DNA of 64,000 nt from UBA6921 sp031363085 (GCA_031363085.1 JANLTU010000245.1:1-64000), one strand, 5' to 3'; numbered from the stretch's first letter, positions 9,513 to 18,963 are shown. Made by a program: numbers and translations. The notes: generated by a model from the sequence alone, not told the origin.

Positions 9513-10136
9513 TTAAACGCTGAACCAAGATTTCAGCGCATCTTTCAGCTTGACGAATGCGCGGTCGGAGCAGCGCTGGAGACCGACCTTCTCGCCCAGA
9601 TCGGAATACAACGACGACGACCGCTGCTTGCGGACAAAGCGTATCGCTGCTTCAAGCGCCTCTTTCGGCGCCTGAGGCTTGAGTTCATTCACTACCCAAT
9701 GCCCGTTGTCGATTAGCCAGTTTTTCAAGGCGGGGGTTTTGTCCGCCCATCCAAGCACGGCATCCACATGTGGAGAATCACTCCATACCCAATTCTCCAG
9801 CTCGGGTGCGATCACGATGGCGGCACAACTCGTCCATCCCGATTGGGCGAGCTGGGACTCGATGCCGGACTCCAGCTCCTCCGGGGTAAGCGACTCCTGC
9901 CCACAGCCAGCGTGGTCGAACAGTATCAATGCATGCGCATGGCTTTCGACGAACGGCCGCAAAAAGTCACAACCGCGCTTCAGGCAGCCAGGGTCTCTTT
10001 CCGGGTGGACATACAGGTCGAACGAAAGCTCGCGCATCGCCAACGCATCGCGTCTGGTCAGAATTCCACGCACCGCGAACTCCATATTTTTGTCGGCGAC
10101 AAGGATTACCAAATCCTTGGCGTGCGGTGCATTCAT
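9513..10136 (-). CDS. TOPRIM-like small partner of an AAA ATPase; candidate defence effector
   Basis: The product has 207 residues from ATG 10136; the frame can be extended upstream to 10256, but only inside the ATPase gene. The start overlaps the ATPase stop as ATGA (10133-10136), which indicates tight coupling. A beta-strand/acidic pattern, VILVADKNMEF (Glu19) and ALILFDHAGCGQ (Asp74), plus acidic ELENWVW near residues 111-117, recalls TOPRIM or RloB-like nuclease folds. The classical DxD motif is not complete, so this is tentative. Two-gene ATPase plus TOPRIM/nuclease modules are common anti-phage systems, but no activity can be read from sequence. The pair interrupts the surA-pdxA gene order. 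Confidence 0.6.
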   Translation of the reverse strand: MNAPHAKDLVILVADKNMEFAVRGILTRRDALAMRELSFDLYVHPERDPGCLKRGCDFLRPFVESHAHALILFDHAGCGQESLTPEELESGIESQLAQSGWTSCAAIVIAPELENWVWSDSPHVDAVLGWADKTPALKNWLIDNGHWVVNELKPQAPKEALEAAIRFVRKQRSSSLYSDLGEKVGLQRCSDRAFVKLKDALKSWFSV

Positions 10137-11392
10137 CCCAGCACTCCCGCCGCGAACAGGGTGCCCAAATTGGTTTCGCCCTTCCATCCGATCAAAGCGG
10201 GATGATTGCTGCCTAGAACGATATCCGTCGCGCCATCGGCGGTCTTCGCAAAGCACAATACTTTATCCGCTTCGACCATGCTCAGGATCACGGGTGAATG
10301 TGTCGCGACCAGGATTTGTGCGCCGTATACCGAGGATAGCGATTGGAACACGGTCTCCACCGCACGCGGGTGAATGCCGTTCTCAGGCTCTTCGATCAGG
10401 TACACACCCGAAAAATCCGGCAGGTACGCAGGCAATGTCAGTGCCAACAGCCGCAGAGTTCCGTCCGAGACCATCCACGAGGGCACATCCAAGCCACTTT
10501 GATAGTCGATGACGAGATAGCGATGGCGATCATCAGGACGTTCGACGGTGCGGATGTTTTTGATGTCCGGGAGCGCGGTACGTAGATGTCGAATCCAGTT
10601 AGCGAAATTGTCTGGGGAACTAGCCTTTAAGCTCTCAATCACCCACGGCAAATTGGAACCGTCCGGTTTGAATCCGCGCACCTGCCCGGGCGGACTGGCG
10701 CGTCGGATCAGCAAACTGTTGAGCACGAACTGCTGTTCGCCTTCCGTCAGAAGCGCCTTGAGCCATGTGGAAACCGGGAACTTGGATTCATCTGCAGGCA
10801 AATTACCCAACGCTGATTTGCGCGGCCCTAGCCTGAAAGACGGCGACCAACCCTTACCCTGCTGTTGAACTTCGGGGAAGAAATTGTCATTTCCACCTTG
10901 CGCTTTACTAAGCACGGCACGCGTGCCTTTCGCCATCTTGCCGGTCATTACCGTTGTGGGTATCTCAGACGACAACGGGAAGAGATTTCGCTGTGTAACA
11001 AGTGTTTCCGCACTCGCCGTCTTGAGGAGCACCTTTTCGGCCAGGATCATAATCTCACCGCTGTCCTCGACTTGGCCAATGGCGATTTCGTAGCGAACAA
11101 TGTCAAACTCCTTGGCTGCCAACAATGCCCGTCGCTCTCCAGGAATTCGCGCCTCAATCGCAAGCTCAAAGTCGCTCCCGCTGCGTGACCAAAGCAAGTC
11201 CTGGAAATTCCGGGTACGTTCCTGCACTGCTGCATCCAGACCATCCGACACCAGCTTGCCAAGAAAAGCGATCACATCCAGGAACGTGGTCTTGCCGCTC
11301 GCGTTTGGCCCGACCAACACGTGAAAGTTCGAGAGCGGCTGCCGAATGTAACGCAGGCAGCGAAAGTTCTTCGCCTCGATCAGAGTAATCAT
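10133..11392 (-). CDS. AAA/OLD-type ABC ATPase, partner of TOPRIM-like protein
   Basis: The 419-residue protein belongs to the RecF/SMC-like AAA_15/AAA_21 ATPases. It starts ITLIEAKNFRCLRYI and has Walker A GPNASGKTT (residues 28-36), a signature-like VSDGTLRLLAL, Walker B GVYLIEEPENGIHP and the H-loop ILVATHSPVIL. It lacks a C-terminal TOPRIM domain, which the following gene may supply in trans. It is not RecF: the spacing of motifs and the divergent middle differ, and it is not near dnaN. The neighbours are surA upstream (51 nt gap) and the coupled TOPRIM-like gene downstream. A role in phage defence or DNA-damage sensing is inference from family and context. Confidence 0.85.
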   Translation of the reverse strand: MITLIEAKNFRCLRYIRQPLSNFHVLVGPNASGKTTFLDVIAFLGKLVSDGLDAAVQERTRNFQDLLWSRSGSDFELAIEARIPGERRALLAAKEFDIVRYEIAIGQVEDSGEIMILAEKVLLKTASAETLVTQRNLFPLSSEIPTTVMTGKMAKGTRAVLSKAQGGNDNFFPEVQQQGKGWSPSFRLGPRKSALGNLPADESKFPVSTWLKALLTEGEQQFVLNSLLIRRASPPGQVRGFKPDGSNLPWVIESLKASSPDNFANWIRHLRTALPDIKNIRTVERPDDRHRYLVIDYQSGLDVPSWMVSDGTLRLLALTLPAYLPDFSGVYLIEEPENGIHPRAVETVFQSLSSVYGAQILVATHSPVILSMVEADKVLCFAKTADGATDIVLGSNHPALIGWKGETNLGTLFAAGVLG

Positions 11393-11443
11393 TGAGTCAA
11401 TCCTCGTTTCACATTGCCCCTTCGCAACAAACTGACTGATGTG

Positions 11444-12763
11444 TCACGGCCGCAGTTCCACAAACGCTTCGTCGCGCATCTGGCGCAGCCAAGTTTGGGT
11501 TTCTTCTTCGATTTTGCGTTGGCGGATTTCGTCGCGGGCGCGGGTCTTTTTCAACTCGGCGGTGTTGTCGTAATCGCGCCGCTCCAGTACTTGCACGATG
11601 TGCCAGCCGAACTGGGTGTGAAAGGGTGCGCTGATCTGCTTGAGCTTTAATTGATCCATGGCTTCTTCGAATGCGGGCACCAAGTCACCGGGGCTGACCC
11701 AGCCGACACTGCCGCCGTTCACTGCGGTGGCGCTGTCTTCAGAATGCGAGCGCGCCATTTCGGCGAAGTCATCGCCGGCGGCAATGCGTTGCTTGAGCTG
11801 CTCCAGCTTGCGCTTTGCATCGTCGCTGGAGACCAGCTCGGTGGTGCGAATCAAAATGTGACGTGCTTGCGTTTGCATCACCAGATGATGTTCGTCACTC
11901 TTGCGCTTATCGACCAGCTTGATGATATGAAAACCGCTCGGACTGCGGATCGGCGCACTAATGAGATCACCGCTCTTCATGGTGGTGACAAGATTGCTGA
12001 ACAGCGTCGGCAGTTGTCCGAGCTTGCGCCAACCCAAGTCGCCACCTTGCAAGGCTTGCGCACCGCCCGACACGCTTAGCGCCGTCTGCGCGAAGTCGGC
12101 GCCGGCACGCAAGTCCGCGAGCACGCTGTTGGCTTTCTTTTGCGCTGCATCGACTTGTTCGACGGTTGCGGCGTCCGGCACGACAATTAAAATATGACTT
12201 AAGCGAAATTCATCCGTCACCGCACCTTGTACCGCCTGGGTTTCCAGAAATTCGTCGACTTCCTGATCGGTAACGACGATGCGGTTGGTGACTTGCCGTT
12301 GGCGCAATTGGGCCAGCGTCATCTCGGTGCGGATGTTTTCGCGATAGTCTTCAAAGTTGATGCCGTCGCTGTCGAGCGCATTGCGGAATTCGCTGAGCGA
12401 CAATTTGTTTTGCGTGGCGATGTTTAAAATCGTGCGATTTAAGGCTTCGTCGTCGATCTTGACGTGGTTGACACCCGCCAATTGCAACTGCAAGCGCTTG
12501 AGTACAACCCGGTCCAGCACCTGCGTGCGCAGTGTATCGGCCGCCGGCAACGGTGTGTTCTGCGCGCGCAGTTGTAATTTGATCGCGCCCAGCTCCTTGT
12601 CAAGCTCCGACGCCGTAATTACATCATCGTTGACCACCGCGATGATGCGGTCGATGGATTTGGCCGCTTTGCCAATGTCGGCATGCGCAACGGCGTTCGC
12701 CATACCGAGCGCAGCGCATGCGATGATCAGCAGCAAGAGTGAACTAATAACCCGCGATCCCAT
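11444..12763 (-). CDS. surA: Periplasmic chaperone and peptidyl-prolyl isomerase SurA
   Basis: The 439-residue protein has a signal peptide (about residues 1-28) and a SurA N-terminal chaperone domain (IDRIIAVVNDDVITASEL). Two parvulin domains follow: FRLSHILIVVPDAATVEQ...GGDLGWRKLGQLP, and ARHILIRTTELV...GGSVGWVSPGDLVPAFEEAM. It escorts unfolded outer-membrane proteins, including LptD. Its start overlaps the 3' end of lptD by 20 nt, the usual order for this pair. Downstream, the expected pdxA is displaced by the AAA/TOPRIM-like pair. Confidence 0.96.
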   Translation of the reverse strand: MGSRVISSLLLLIIACAALGMANAVAHADIGKAAKSIDRIIAVVNDDVITASELDKELGAIKLQLRAQNTPLPAADTLRTQVLDRVVLKRLQLQLAGVNHVKIDDEALNRTILNIATQNKLSLSEFRNALDSDGINFEDYRENIRTEMTLAQLRQRQVTNRIVVTDQEVDEFLETQAVQGAVTDEFRLSHILIVVPDAATVEQVDAAQKKANSVLADLRAGADFAQTALSVSGGAQALQGGDLGWRKLGQLPTLFSNLVTTMKSGDLISAPIRSPSGFHIIKLVDKRKSDEHHLVMQTQARHILIRTTELVSSDDAKRKLEQLKQRIAAGDDFAEMARSHSEDSATAVNGGSVGWVSPGDLVPAFEEAMDQLKLKQISAPFHTQFGWHIVQVLERRDYDNTAELKKTRARDEIRQRKIEEETQTWLRQMRDEAFVELRP

Positions 12764-15029
12764 GTTCCGGTTTCTCCAATAACGTTGTGATGTCTTGACC
12801 GACGCTCGCCAGTCCTTTTAGTTCCAACTGCAGCATGAACGAATTTTGCAGGGTGGGAGTTTGTGTGGTGCTAGGCAGTACATAACCGTGCGAGACCGCG
12901 CGCAGCGCCCAACAACAGCCATCATACTCCAGACCGGCGATCCACTCTTTATCGCGTGAATCGAGCAGCGAGTAATTGCGGCGGGCGATTAAATTCCAGT
13001 TCGGCAATAACGGCCAGACTACCGAAGCATCGAGTTCCTGCTGGGTGAGTTTTCCAGTGGCCGGATCGCGGTTTAAACGCACGCCGAAATTCATGATCCT
13101 GCGCTTGTGCGGTTGGTAGCGCAGCAGCAAGTTCGCTTGGGTATAGGCCGCCAACGCGTTATTCCACTGCGCCGTCGCGCTGATGTCCAGATAATGCAGC
13201 GGATGCGCGCGCAGCTCGCCGACGATGTCGGAACGCGGCGCGGTATCGGCGCGGGCGCCCGGCGCAACACCCGGCATCGTGACTTCGCGATCACGCAGGT
13301 AGTAAATTCGGCCAACACTCGCGCTCAGTCGTTCGACCCCGGCAGGATCCAGCACCCGCGTGGTCAGCGCGAGACTAAACTGGTTGGCGTCACCGAAGCG
13401 GTCGCCACCCGCGAAACGATTTTCGGCGAACAGTTGCGCGTAACTCAGCCCGCTTAAACCGCAATCGAAACACAGCTCGTTACGCACGCTGCCGTCGACC
13501 AGCAAGCGCTTTTGGTCACGATAGGGCACGTACAAATAATACAAGCGCGACTCCAGGGTCTGCACAAAGCCGCGCGCGTTAACGTCAAGATCGCGCTCAA
13601 AGCTCAAGCCACTGTCGGTACTGAAGACTGCTAACGTGCGCGTGGGATCATCTGCGGTATCGGTTGCCTGTCGCGTCAACGCATATTGGGTGTGGTGTAT
13701 GCCCAGCTTGGGTCGCAGATATCCCGCCACGCCTTCGATGGGGTAACTCACACTCGGATACAGGGTCACGCGCGTACCGGACACCTTGGTCGGGCGATCA
13801 AAACGCACGGCATCGGCGCTGAGCTGCGGACGCAGGCCAAGGTAATCAGCCTGCGGCTGTGTTTGCAGCGTGAGCTGGGGCAGGATTTTGTAAGGCCGCG
13901 CGTTCTCGATAATGCTGTCGTCCAGCGTTTGGAAATCGATCACTGCCGCCTGCGCAGTCAACCGCTCGCCACGATAACTGAGGCGCGCATTCCGTTCCAG
14001 GTGTACGGTCGCTGCGGTACTCAGACGGTCACCAAAATTAGCAAAGTAATCTTTGTCGGATGCGTACCGGTAATTCAATTCGCTGGTCCATGCGGGTGCC
14101 GGCGACGCGTGGTGGGCATACGCGACATAGCTGCGATCTGCGCCCGCGATTTTGTCCTGCGGCAGATATTCGAAGTTGAGCTGTCCTCCGGAACGCGGAT
14201 TGAGATAGCGAAACTCACCCAGCAGTTGCTGTCCACGCGCGGAGAAATTCTGCACGGTGAAAGTCGCATCGCGGTCCGGCGCGATATTCCAATAAAACGG
14301 CTGTGCCACACGGATGCCGGAGCGCCCGGAACGGCCGAAAGTTGGGAACAACAAGCCTGATTTACGCCCCGCCAACGGAAAATTCAGGTACGGAAAATAC
14401 ACAAACGGCACGCTCATGAAATCGATCCACACCTGCGTTGCGGTGCCGATGTTGTCGGCGGTATTTAATATCAAGCTCCCGGCATGCAAACGCCAGACAT
14501 CGTTCTGTTGGTCGCAGGTGGTGTACGTCGTGTGTTGCAAGGTGGTTTGGGTTTTGCTGTCGATCACGATGCGCGCAGCGTCGCCGCGCGCATGACCTTG
14601 CTTCAGAAAAAAGCGCGCGCGTTCGATGACGCCGCGCTCGTGCTCCAAGGAAAATTGCGCCCGCTCGCCCGACAACAGCAGATCGTTTTGCCAAATATTG
14701 ACATTACCGCTGGCATCAACATCGGTATGCGCATTGCGGTACGCCACATGATCACCCTGCAACCACTGTGCGCCGCGCTGCAAGGTCACACCACCCGTGA
14801 ACGAATACGTCTTCTCGACCTCGCCCTCGACCTGGCTGTTATCGGCGATCACGCGGGTGGTTTGGCCGTCATCGCCCGCCGGAATGGCGAACGGCAACTG
14901 CGGCATCACCACGAATTCGGCCGCACACTGACTGAAAGGCGGATCGCTCGGCAAAATTTCAGCATGTGCAGGGAGCACGGTGGCACCCACCATCGCAACC
15001 AGGAAAAAGCAGCCAGAGCGAGTGCGCAT
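12744..15029 (-). CDS. lptD: LPS-assembly protein LptD
   Basis: The 761-residue outer-membrane protein has a signal peptide (residues 1-23), an OstA/LptA-like jelly-roll (VIADNSQVEGEVEKTYSFTG, about 60-200) and a large C-terminal barrel (about 250-750). The transition WIDFMSVPFVYFPYLNFPLA is characteristic. Cysteine pairs occur in the N-terminal part (FSQCAAEF, YTTCDQQND) and the C-terminal part (ELCFDCGLSG, DGCCWALR), in keeping with the interdomain disulfides of the family. It inserts lipopolysaccharide into the outer leaflet with LptE. It follows mnmE by 3 nt and overlaps surA. Confidence 0.95.
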   Translation of the reverse strand: MRTRSGCFFLVAMVGATVLPAHAEILPSDPPFSQCAAEFVVMPQLPFAIPAGDDGQTTRVIADNSQVEGEVEKTYSFTGGVTLQRGAQWLQGDHVAYRNAHTDVDASGNVNIWQNDLLLSGERAQFSLEHERGVIERARFFLKQGHARGDAARIVIDSKTQTTLQHTTYTTCDQQNDVWRLHAGSLILNTADNIGTATQVWIDFMSVPFVYFPYLNFPLAGRKSGLLFPTFGRSGRSGIRVAQPFYWNIAPDRDATFTVQNFSARGQQLLGEFRYLNPRSGGQLNFEYLPQDKIAGADRSYVAYAHHASPAPAWTSELNYRYASDKDYFANFGDRLSTAATVHLERNARLSYRGERLTAQAAVIDFQTLDDSIIENARPYKILPQLTLQTQPQADYLGLRPQLSADAVRFDRPTKVSGTRVTLYPSVSYPIEGVAGYLRPKLGIHHTQYALTRQATDTADDPTRTLAVFSTDSGLSFERDLDVNARGFVQTLESRLYYLYVPYRDQKRLLVDGSVRNELCFDCGLSGLSYAQLFAENRFAGGDRFGDANQFSLALTTRVLDPAGVERLSASVGRIYYLRDREVTMPGVAPGARADTAPRSDIVGELRAHPLHYLDISATAQWNNALAAYTQANLLLRYQPHKRRIMNFGVRLNRDPATGKLTQQELDASVVWPLLPNWNLIARRNYSLLDSRDKEWIAGLEYDGCCWALRAVSHGYVLPSTTQTPTLQNSFMLQLELKGLASVGQDITTLLEKPEHGIAGY

Positions 15030-15032
15030 GCG

Positions 15033-16382
15033 TTATTTGCCGATGCAGAACGAGGCGAATATTTCGCCCAATAAATCGTCGGAAGTAAATTCACCGGTGA
15101 TGCTGCCGAGGTGCTGCTGCGCCAGACGTAAATCTTCCGCCAACAATTCACCGGCGTTGCGCTGTTGCAACTGCGCGGCGCCCTTCGACAAAGCATCGAG
15201 CGCGCGTTGTAGCGCATCCACATGACGGCGCCGTGCCATAAAGGCGCCATCGTTACTGCCGTGATAGCCGATGGCCGCTTTGAGATGCTGTCGTAGTGCG
15301 TCCATACCTTGGTTGGTCTTTGCGCTCAATGCGAGGTGTGCCTGATTATTTTCACGCGTCAGCCCCACTGGACGCCCGGTGAGGTCGGCCTTATTAAATA
15401 CGAAAGTGAGTTGCGCCGCTGCGGGCATGCGGGCAACCAAGGCACGGTCGATATCCGTGTAGCCAACGCGATCATCGAGCAGTAACAAGATGTGGTCGGC
15501 CTGCTCAATTTGCTGCCACGCGCGGCGCATGCCTTCTTGTTCCACCGGATCGACGCTATCGCGCAACCCGGCGGTGTCGATGATGTGCAAGGGCAAGCCG
15601 TCCAGGTTGATTTCGGCGCGTAACACATCGCGCGTGGTGCCCGGTATTGGCGTCACGATGGCGAGGTCGTGACCGGCGAGCGCATTCAAAAGCGTGGACT
15701 TTCCTGCATTGGGTTGTCCGACAATCACAACCGTCATACCTTCGCGCACCAAGCGACCTTGGCGCGCGCTGTTGAGCGTGGCTTGCAATTGCGCCATGAC
15801 CTTTTGCAAGCGCAGACCAACTTGACCTTCGGATAAAAAATCAATTTCCTCTTCGGGAAAATCGATGGCGCTCTCAACATAGGCGCGCAACTGAATCAAC
15901 TGCTGCAACAGGGCTTGTACGTGTTGCGAAAACTCACCTTGCAACGAACGCACGGCGAGGCGCGCAGCATGCTCAGAACTGCTGTCGATCAGATCGGCAA
16001 TCGCCTCAGCTTCAGCCAAGTCGATCTTGCCGTTGAGAAACGCGCGCTGGGAAAATTCGCCGGGACGCGCCAAGCGAGCACCCAATTCAAGCACACGTTT
16101 GAGTAATTGGTCCATGACCACCGGGCCACCGTGGCCCTGCAATTCGAGCACGTCTTCGCCGGTGAACGAGTGGGGCGCCGGAAAGTAGAGCGCAAGGCCG
16201 ACGTCGATAATGTCTTCCTGTGCCGCCCGGAAGGTGGCGAAGTGCGCTCGACGTGCGAGCGGAAGAGAGCCAATTATGCTGCGTGTGATGGCAGCCGCAC
16301 CGGCGCCCGAGATGCGCACGATGCCGATGCCACCACGTCCTGGGGGAGTAGCAACCGCAGCGATGGTGTCGGGATCGATCAC
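15033..16382 (-). CDS. mnmE: tRNA uridine-5-carboxymethylaminomethyl GTPase MnmE
   Basis: The GTPase, with MnmG, modifies the wobble uridine of certain tRNAs. Seen: N-terminal DTIAAVATPPGRGGIGIVRI, G1 GQPNAGKSTLLNAL, G3 DTAGLRDSVD, G4 VFNKADL and the C-terminal C-I-G-K. GTG 16382 gives 449 residues and an N-terminus aligned with E. coli MnmE. The only upstream ATG (16460) would add 26 residues and overlap yidC by 53 nt. No strong ribosome-binding site precedes the GTG, so the start remains uncertain. It is part of the rpmH-to-rsmA minus-strand run. Confidence 0.94.
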   Translation of the reverse strand: MIDPDTIAAVATPPGRGGIGIVRISGAGAAAITRSIIGSLPLARRAHFATFRAAQEDIIDVGLALYFPAPHSFTGEDVLELQGHGGPVVMDQLLKRVLELGARLARPGEFSQRAFLNGKIDLAEAEAIADLIDSSSEHAARLAVRSLQGEFSQHVQALLQQLIQLRAYVESAIDFPEEEIDFLSEGQVGLRLQKVMAQLQATLNSARQGRLVREGMTVVIVGQPNAGKSTLLNALAGHDLAIVTPIPGTTRDVLRAEINLDGLPLHIIDTAGLRDSVDPVEQEGMRRAWQQIEQADHILLLLDDRVGYTDIDRALVARMPAAAQLTFVFNKADLTGRPVGLTRENNQAHLALSAKTNQGMDALRQHLKAAIGYHGSNDGAFMARRRHVDALQRALDALSKGAAQLQQRNAGELLAEDLRLAQQHLGSITGEFTSDDLLGEIFASFCIGK

Positions 16383-16407
16383 AACGCGAGGCGGCGCTGT
16401 AGGGAAC

Positions 16408-18081
16408 TCAGGCCGACGCGGCGCGTTCGATACTGCGGGTGATGTACCACTGTTGGGCAATCGACAACACGTTGTTGACCACCCAATACAGCACCAAGCC
16501 GGAGGGGAAAAACGCGAAGAAAAACAAAAATACGAACGGCAAGGCCATCATGACTTTTTGTTGAATCGGATCAGGCATCTGCGGGTTAAGTTTCTGCTGG
16601 ATGAACATCGACGCACCCATCAACGTTGGCAGCACGTAGAAGGGATCTTTACTGGCCAGATCGTGGATCCAAAAAATGAAATCGGCCTGCCGCAGCTCGA
16701 CACTTTCCAACAATACCCAATATAATGCGATGAACACCGGGATTTGCACCGCCATCGGTAAACATCCGCCCAGTGGATTGATTTTCTCTTTTTTGTACAA
16801 CTCCATCAGCCCCTGGCTCATACGCTGCTTGTCATCGGCATAGCGTTCGCGCAAGGCTTGCACCTTGGGTTGCACGCGACGCGTGTGCGCTGTGGACCGG
16901 TAGCTGGCTTGCGACAACTTGTAGAACGCCAGCTTGATCACTATCGTTAAACACACGATGGACCAGCCCCAGTTGCCAAGCATCCGGTAAAAGAAATCCA
17001 ATAACCAAAACAGCGGTTGAGCGATGATGGTCAGCACCCCGTAATCGACCACCAATTCGAGATTGGGCGCCACGTCTTTCAAGTGGTGCTGGTCTTTTGG
17101 GCCAGCGTACAAGCGCGCGGTTTGTGTCGTGCCGCCGCTCGTCGGGACGACCAGTTCTTCGGTCATCATGCCGATGATGTATCGGGTTTGATCCAGCACA
17201 TTGGTATAGTAGTGATTGGCTTGTTCCTGTGGCGGTATCCAAGCGCTGAAAAAATAATGTTGCAGCATTGCTGCCCAACCGCCTTTGTAAAAACTGTCCT
17301 GCGGTTTCCATTCGGCCATGCTTTCGAATTTTATTTTGTCGTATTTATTGCGCTCGGAAGATACCACGCCACCCATGTAGGTGTTGACGAAACTGGATTG
17401 CCCGACTTCGCCGACCTTGGTGCGCTGTAACTGATGATAGACGCGGCCTTTCCATTCTTTGTCGGAATTGTTGGTGATTTCGACTTTCACATCTACTAGA
17501 TAGCTATTGCGACGAAAGGTGTAGGTTTTAACAACCGTAATCCCGTCGGCATGCGTCCAGCGTAGCGGGATGTCGAGCGTGTCGGCGCCGTCAGCAAGTC
17601 GATATTCAGTTTTTTCTGCTGTAAACAGCGCGTCGGCGTCAGGTGCAAGACTACCGCTCCCCACCACGCCAGTTTGGGCAATGAACAAGCTGGGCAGTGT
17701 ATCGTTAAATAACTGAAACGGTTCGTTGGGCTTGTCGGTGGCGACCGGATAATGTGTCAAATCAAGGCGTCTTAAATCGCCGCCGGCGGTGTCAATCTCG
17801 GCAACGAACAGATCACTGGTAATGTGAATGCGTTGCGCCGATTTTAAAGTACTGCTCGGTATGGCAGCGGGTTGACTAGCAGCAACACTAGGTGCCGCAT
17901 TCACAGCGACGTTACTTACTGATGGTGTGCTGTCGGCAGGTGCAGGCGTCAGCGTACCACTGGTTGTCGCAGGTGCAGATACTGTTGCTGCCTCTTTATG
18001 CTTATTGGCTTCCCACGCCTGCCACAAAAACATCAGCACAAGAGAAAGCGCAACAAAGAGAAAAAGTCGCTGGTTGTCCAT
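16408..18081 (-). CDS. yidC: Membrane protein insertase YidC
   Basis: The 557-residue inner-membrane protein has an N-terminal anchor (LFLFVALSLVLMFLWQAW), a large periplasmic beta-domain (about 60-340) and a conserved C-terminal insertase core with about five membrane segments. Core motifs seen are GNWGWSIVCLTIVIKLAFYK, GGCLPMAVQIPVFIALYWVL and LPFVFLFFFAFFPSGLVLYW. It inserts proteins into the membrane alone or with SecYEG. It lies 4 nt after yidD in the conserved rpmH-rnpA-yidD-yidC-mnmE order. Confidence 0.96.
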   Translation of the reverse strand: MDNQRLFLFVALSLVLMFLWQAWEANKHKEAATVSAPATTSGTLTPAPADSTPSVSNVAVNAAPSVAASQPAAIPSSTLKSAQRIHITSDLFVAEIDTAGGDLRRLDLTHYPVATDKPNEPFQLFNDTLPSLFIAQTGVVGSGSLAPDADALFTAEKTEYRLADGADTLDIPLRWTHADGITVVKTYTFRRNSYLVDVKVEITNNSDKEWKGRVYHQLQRTKVGEVGQSSFVNTYMGGVVSSERNKYDKIKFESMAEWKPQDSFYKGGWAAMLQHYFFSAWIPPQEQANHYYTNVLDQTRYIIGMMTEELVVPTSGGTTQTARLYAGPKDQHHLKDVAPNLELVVDYGVLTIIAQPLFWLLDFFYRMLGNWGWSIVCLTIVIKLAFYKLSQASYRSTAHTRRVQPKVQALRERYADDKQRMSQGLMELYKKEKINPLGGCLPMAVQIPVFIALYWVLLESVELRQADFIFWIHDLASKDPFYVLPTLMGASMFIQQKLNPQMPDPIQQKVMMALPFVFLFFFAFFPSGLVLYWVVNNVLSIAQQWYITRSIERAASA

Positions 18082-18085
18082 AGTC

Positions 18086-18313
18086 TTATACGTGTTGTGG
18101 TTTTTCTGGAGCGGGGTCGATTCCGCCAGTGTGCCAAGGGTGGCAGCGTGATAAGCGTTTTAACGCAAGCCAACTGCCATGCAGGGCACCATGTGAGTGA
18201 ATACATTGCTGAGCGTATTCGGAGCAACTCGGATAGAAACGGCAGTGGTGCCCAAGCAACGGACTGATAGCATAACGGTATACACGTAATATCAAGATGA
18301 GGACGTTTTGCAT
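18086..18313 (-). CDS. yidD: Membrane protein insertion efficiency factor YidD
   Basis: The 75-residue protein matches the DUF37/YidD family. It has an amphipathic N-terminus (VLILILRVYRYAISPLLG) and the cysteine-rich core CRFYPSCSEYA followed by CHPWHTGGIDPAP. It assists YidC-dependent insertion at the inner membrane. The start overlaps the end of rnpA by 22 nt, as is usual for this locus. Confidence 0.95.
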   Translation of the reverse strand: MQNVLILILRVYRYAISPLLGHHCRFYPSCSEYAQQCIHSHGALHGSWLALKRLSRCHPWHTGGIDPAPEKPQHV

Positions 18314-18699
18314 TGTTCGGCTACTGCATTCCAGTGTGCTAGCAAGGCGCTAAATAATTCCGCATTCGTTTTCATACTGGCGCTTGCAGTGTTCAGCACC
18401 ACGACGTCCAGACCTACCAGTTGCTCGTGATGGCTGCGAAACGATTCTCGGATGATGCGTTTAAGCCGGTTACGCGCGGGCGCCGCAGATAGCTTCTTCT
18501 TCGCAATAGCTAAACCAAGTCGCGCATGGTTAAGTCCGTTCGCTGCCGCTAAAACTGTAACGCCACCATTGTTCGCTTTTCCGCATGAGACGCGGAACAC
18601 CTGCTGAAAGTGTTTTGGTGACGTCAGGCGCCAATGCGAAAGAAACCGCTTCTTGGCTGAAGTCAATGTCTGTGCCTTGTGATTCGTGTTGAAAGGCAC
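18292..18699 (-). CDS. rnpA: Ribonuclease P protein component
   Basis: The 135-residue basic protein is the protein subunit of RNase P, which trims tRNA 5' ends. The hallmark is LGLAIAKKKLSAAPARNRLK followed by RIIRESFR. The N-terminus contains the substrate-contacting FQQVF region. It sits between rpmH (36 nt upstream) and yidD (overlapping), the standard gammaproteobacterial arrangement. Confidence 0.95.
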   Translation of the reverse strand: MPFNTNHKAQTLTSAKKRFLSHWRLTSPKHFQQVFRVSCGKANNGGVTVLAAANGLNHARLGLAIAKKKLSAAPARNRLKRIIRESFRSHHEQLVGLDVVVLNTASASMKTNAELFSALLAHWNAVAEQCKTSSS

Positions 18700-18735
18700 T
18701 TGAGTTTAGCGTTTATTCACTGACACACTGCGAGT

Positions 18736-18870
18736 TTAAACGCTGACGCGGTGACGACCTTTTGCACGTCGTGCATTAATTACCTTGCGACCACTCTTAG
18801 TGCTCATACGCGCCCGAAACCCATGGGTACGTTTACGCTTGATTTGACTAGGCTGATACGTTCTTTTCAT
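18736..18870 (-). CDS. rpmH: Large ribosomal subunit protein bL34
   Basis: This 44-codon gene begins MKRTYQPSQIKRKRTHGF and continues with RARMSTKSGRKVINARRAK, ending GRHRVSV. This is the unmistakable bL34 sequence. It is the first gene of the leftward rpmH-rnpA-yidD-yidC-mnmE run and is divergent from dnaA. A weak AGG ribosome-binding sequence lies about 8 nt upstream of ATG 18870. Confidence 0.97.
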   Translation of the reverse strand: MKRTYQPSQIKRKRTHGFRARMSTKSGRKVINARRAKGRHRVSV

Positions 18871-18933
18871 GGCGTTACCTAACGAAGAATCTGTGAGACA
18901 TTGTTATTGATGTCGTATTTTTAGGAGGGGCGC

Positions 18934-18963
18934 ACAGTACCGTAGGCATAGGCCGGCTGTCAA
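18934..18963 (-). promoter_or_regulatory. Candidate promoter for rpmH operon
   Basis: On the minus strand a perfect -35 TTGACA (complement of 18958-18963) is followed after 18 nt by TACTGT (18934-18939), a moderate -10. This places transcription start about 55 nt upstream of rpmH, which suits the position. It is inferred from consensus only. Confidence 0.45.

Noticed and set aside
10133..11392. The AAA ATPase as a displaced recF
   Set aside because: The N-terminus resembles RecF superficially, but the EEPENGIHP/ATHSP motifs and coupling to a TOPRIM-like gene are those of OLD/AAA_15 proteins.
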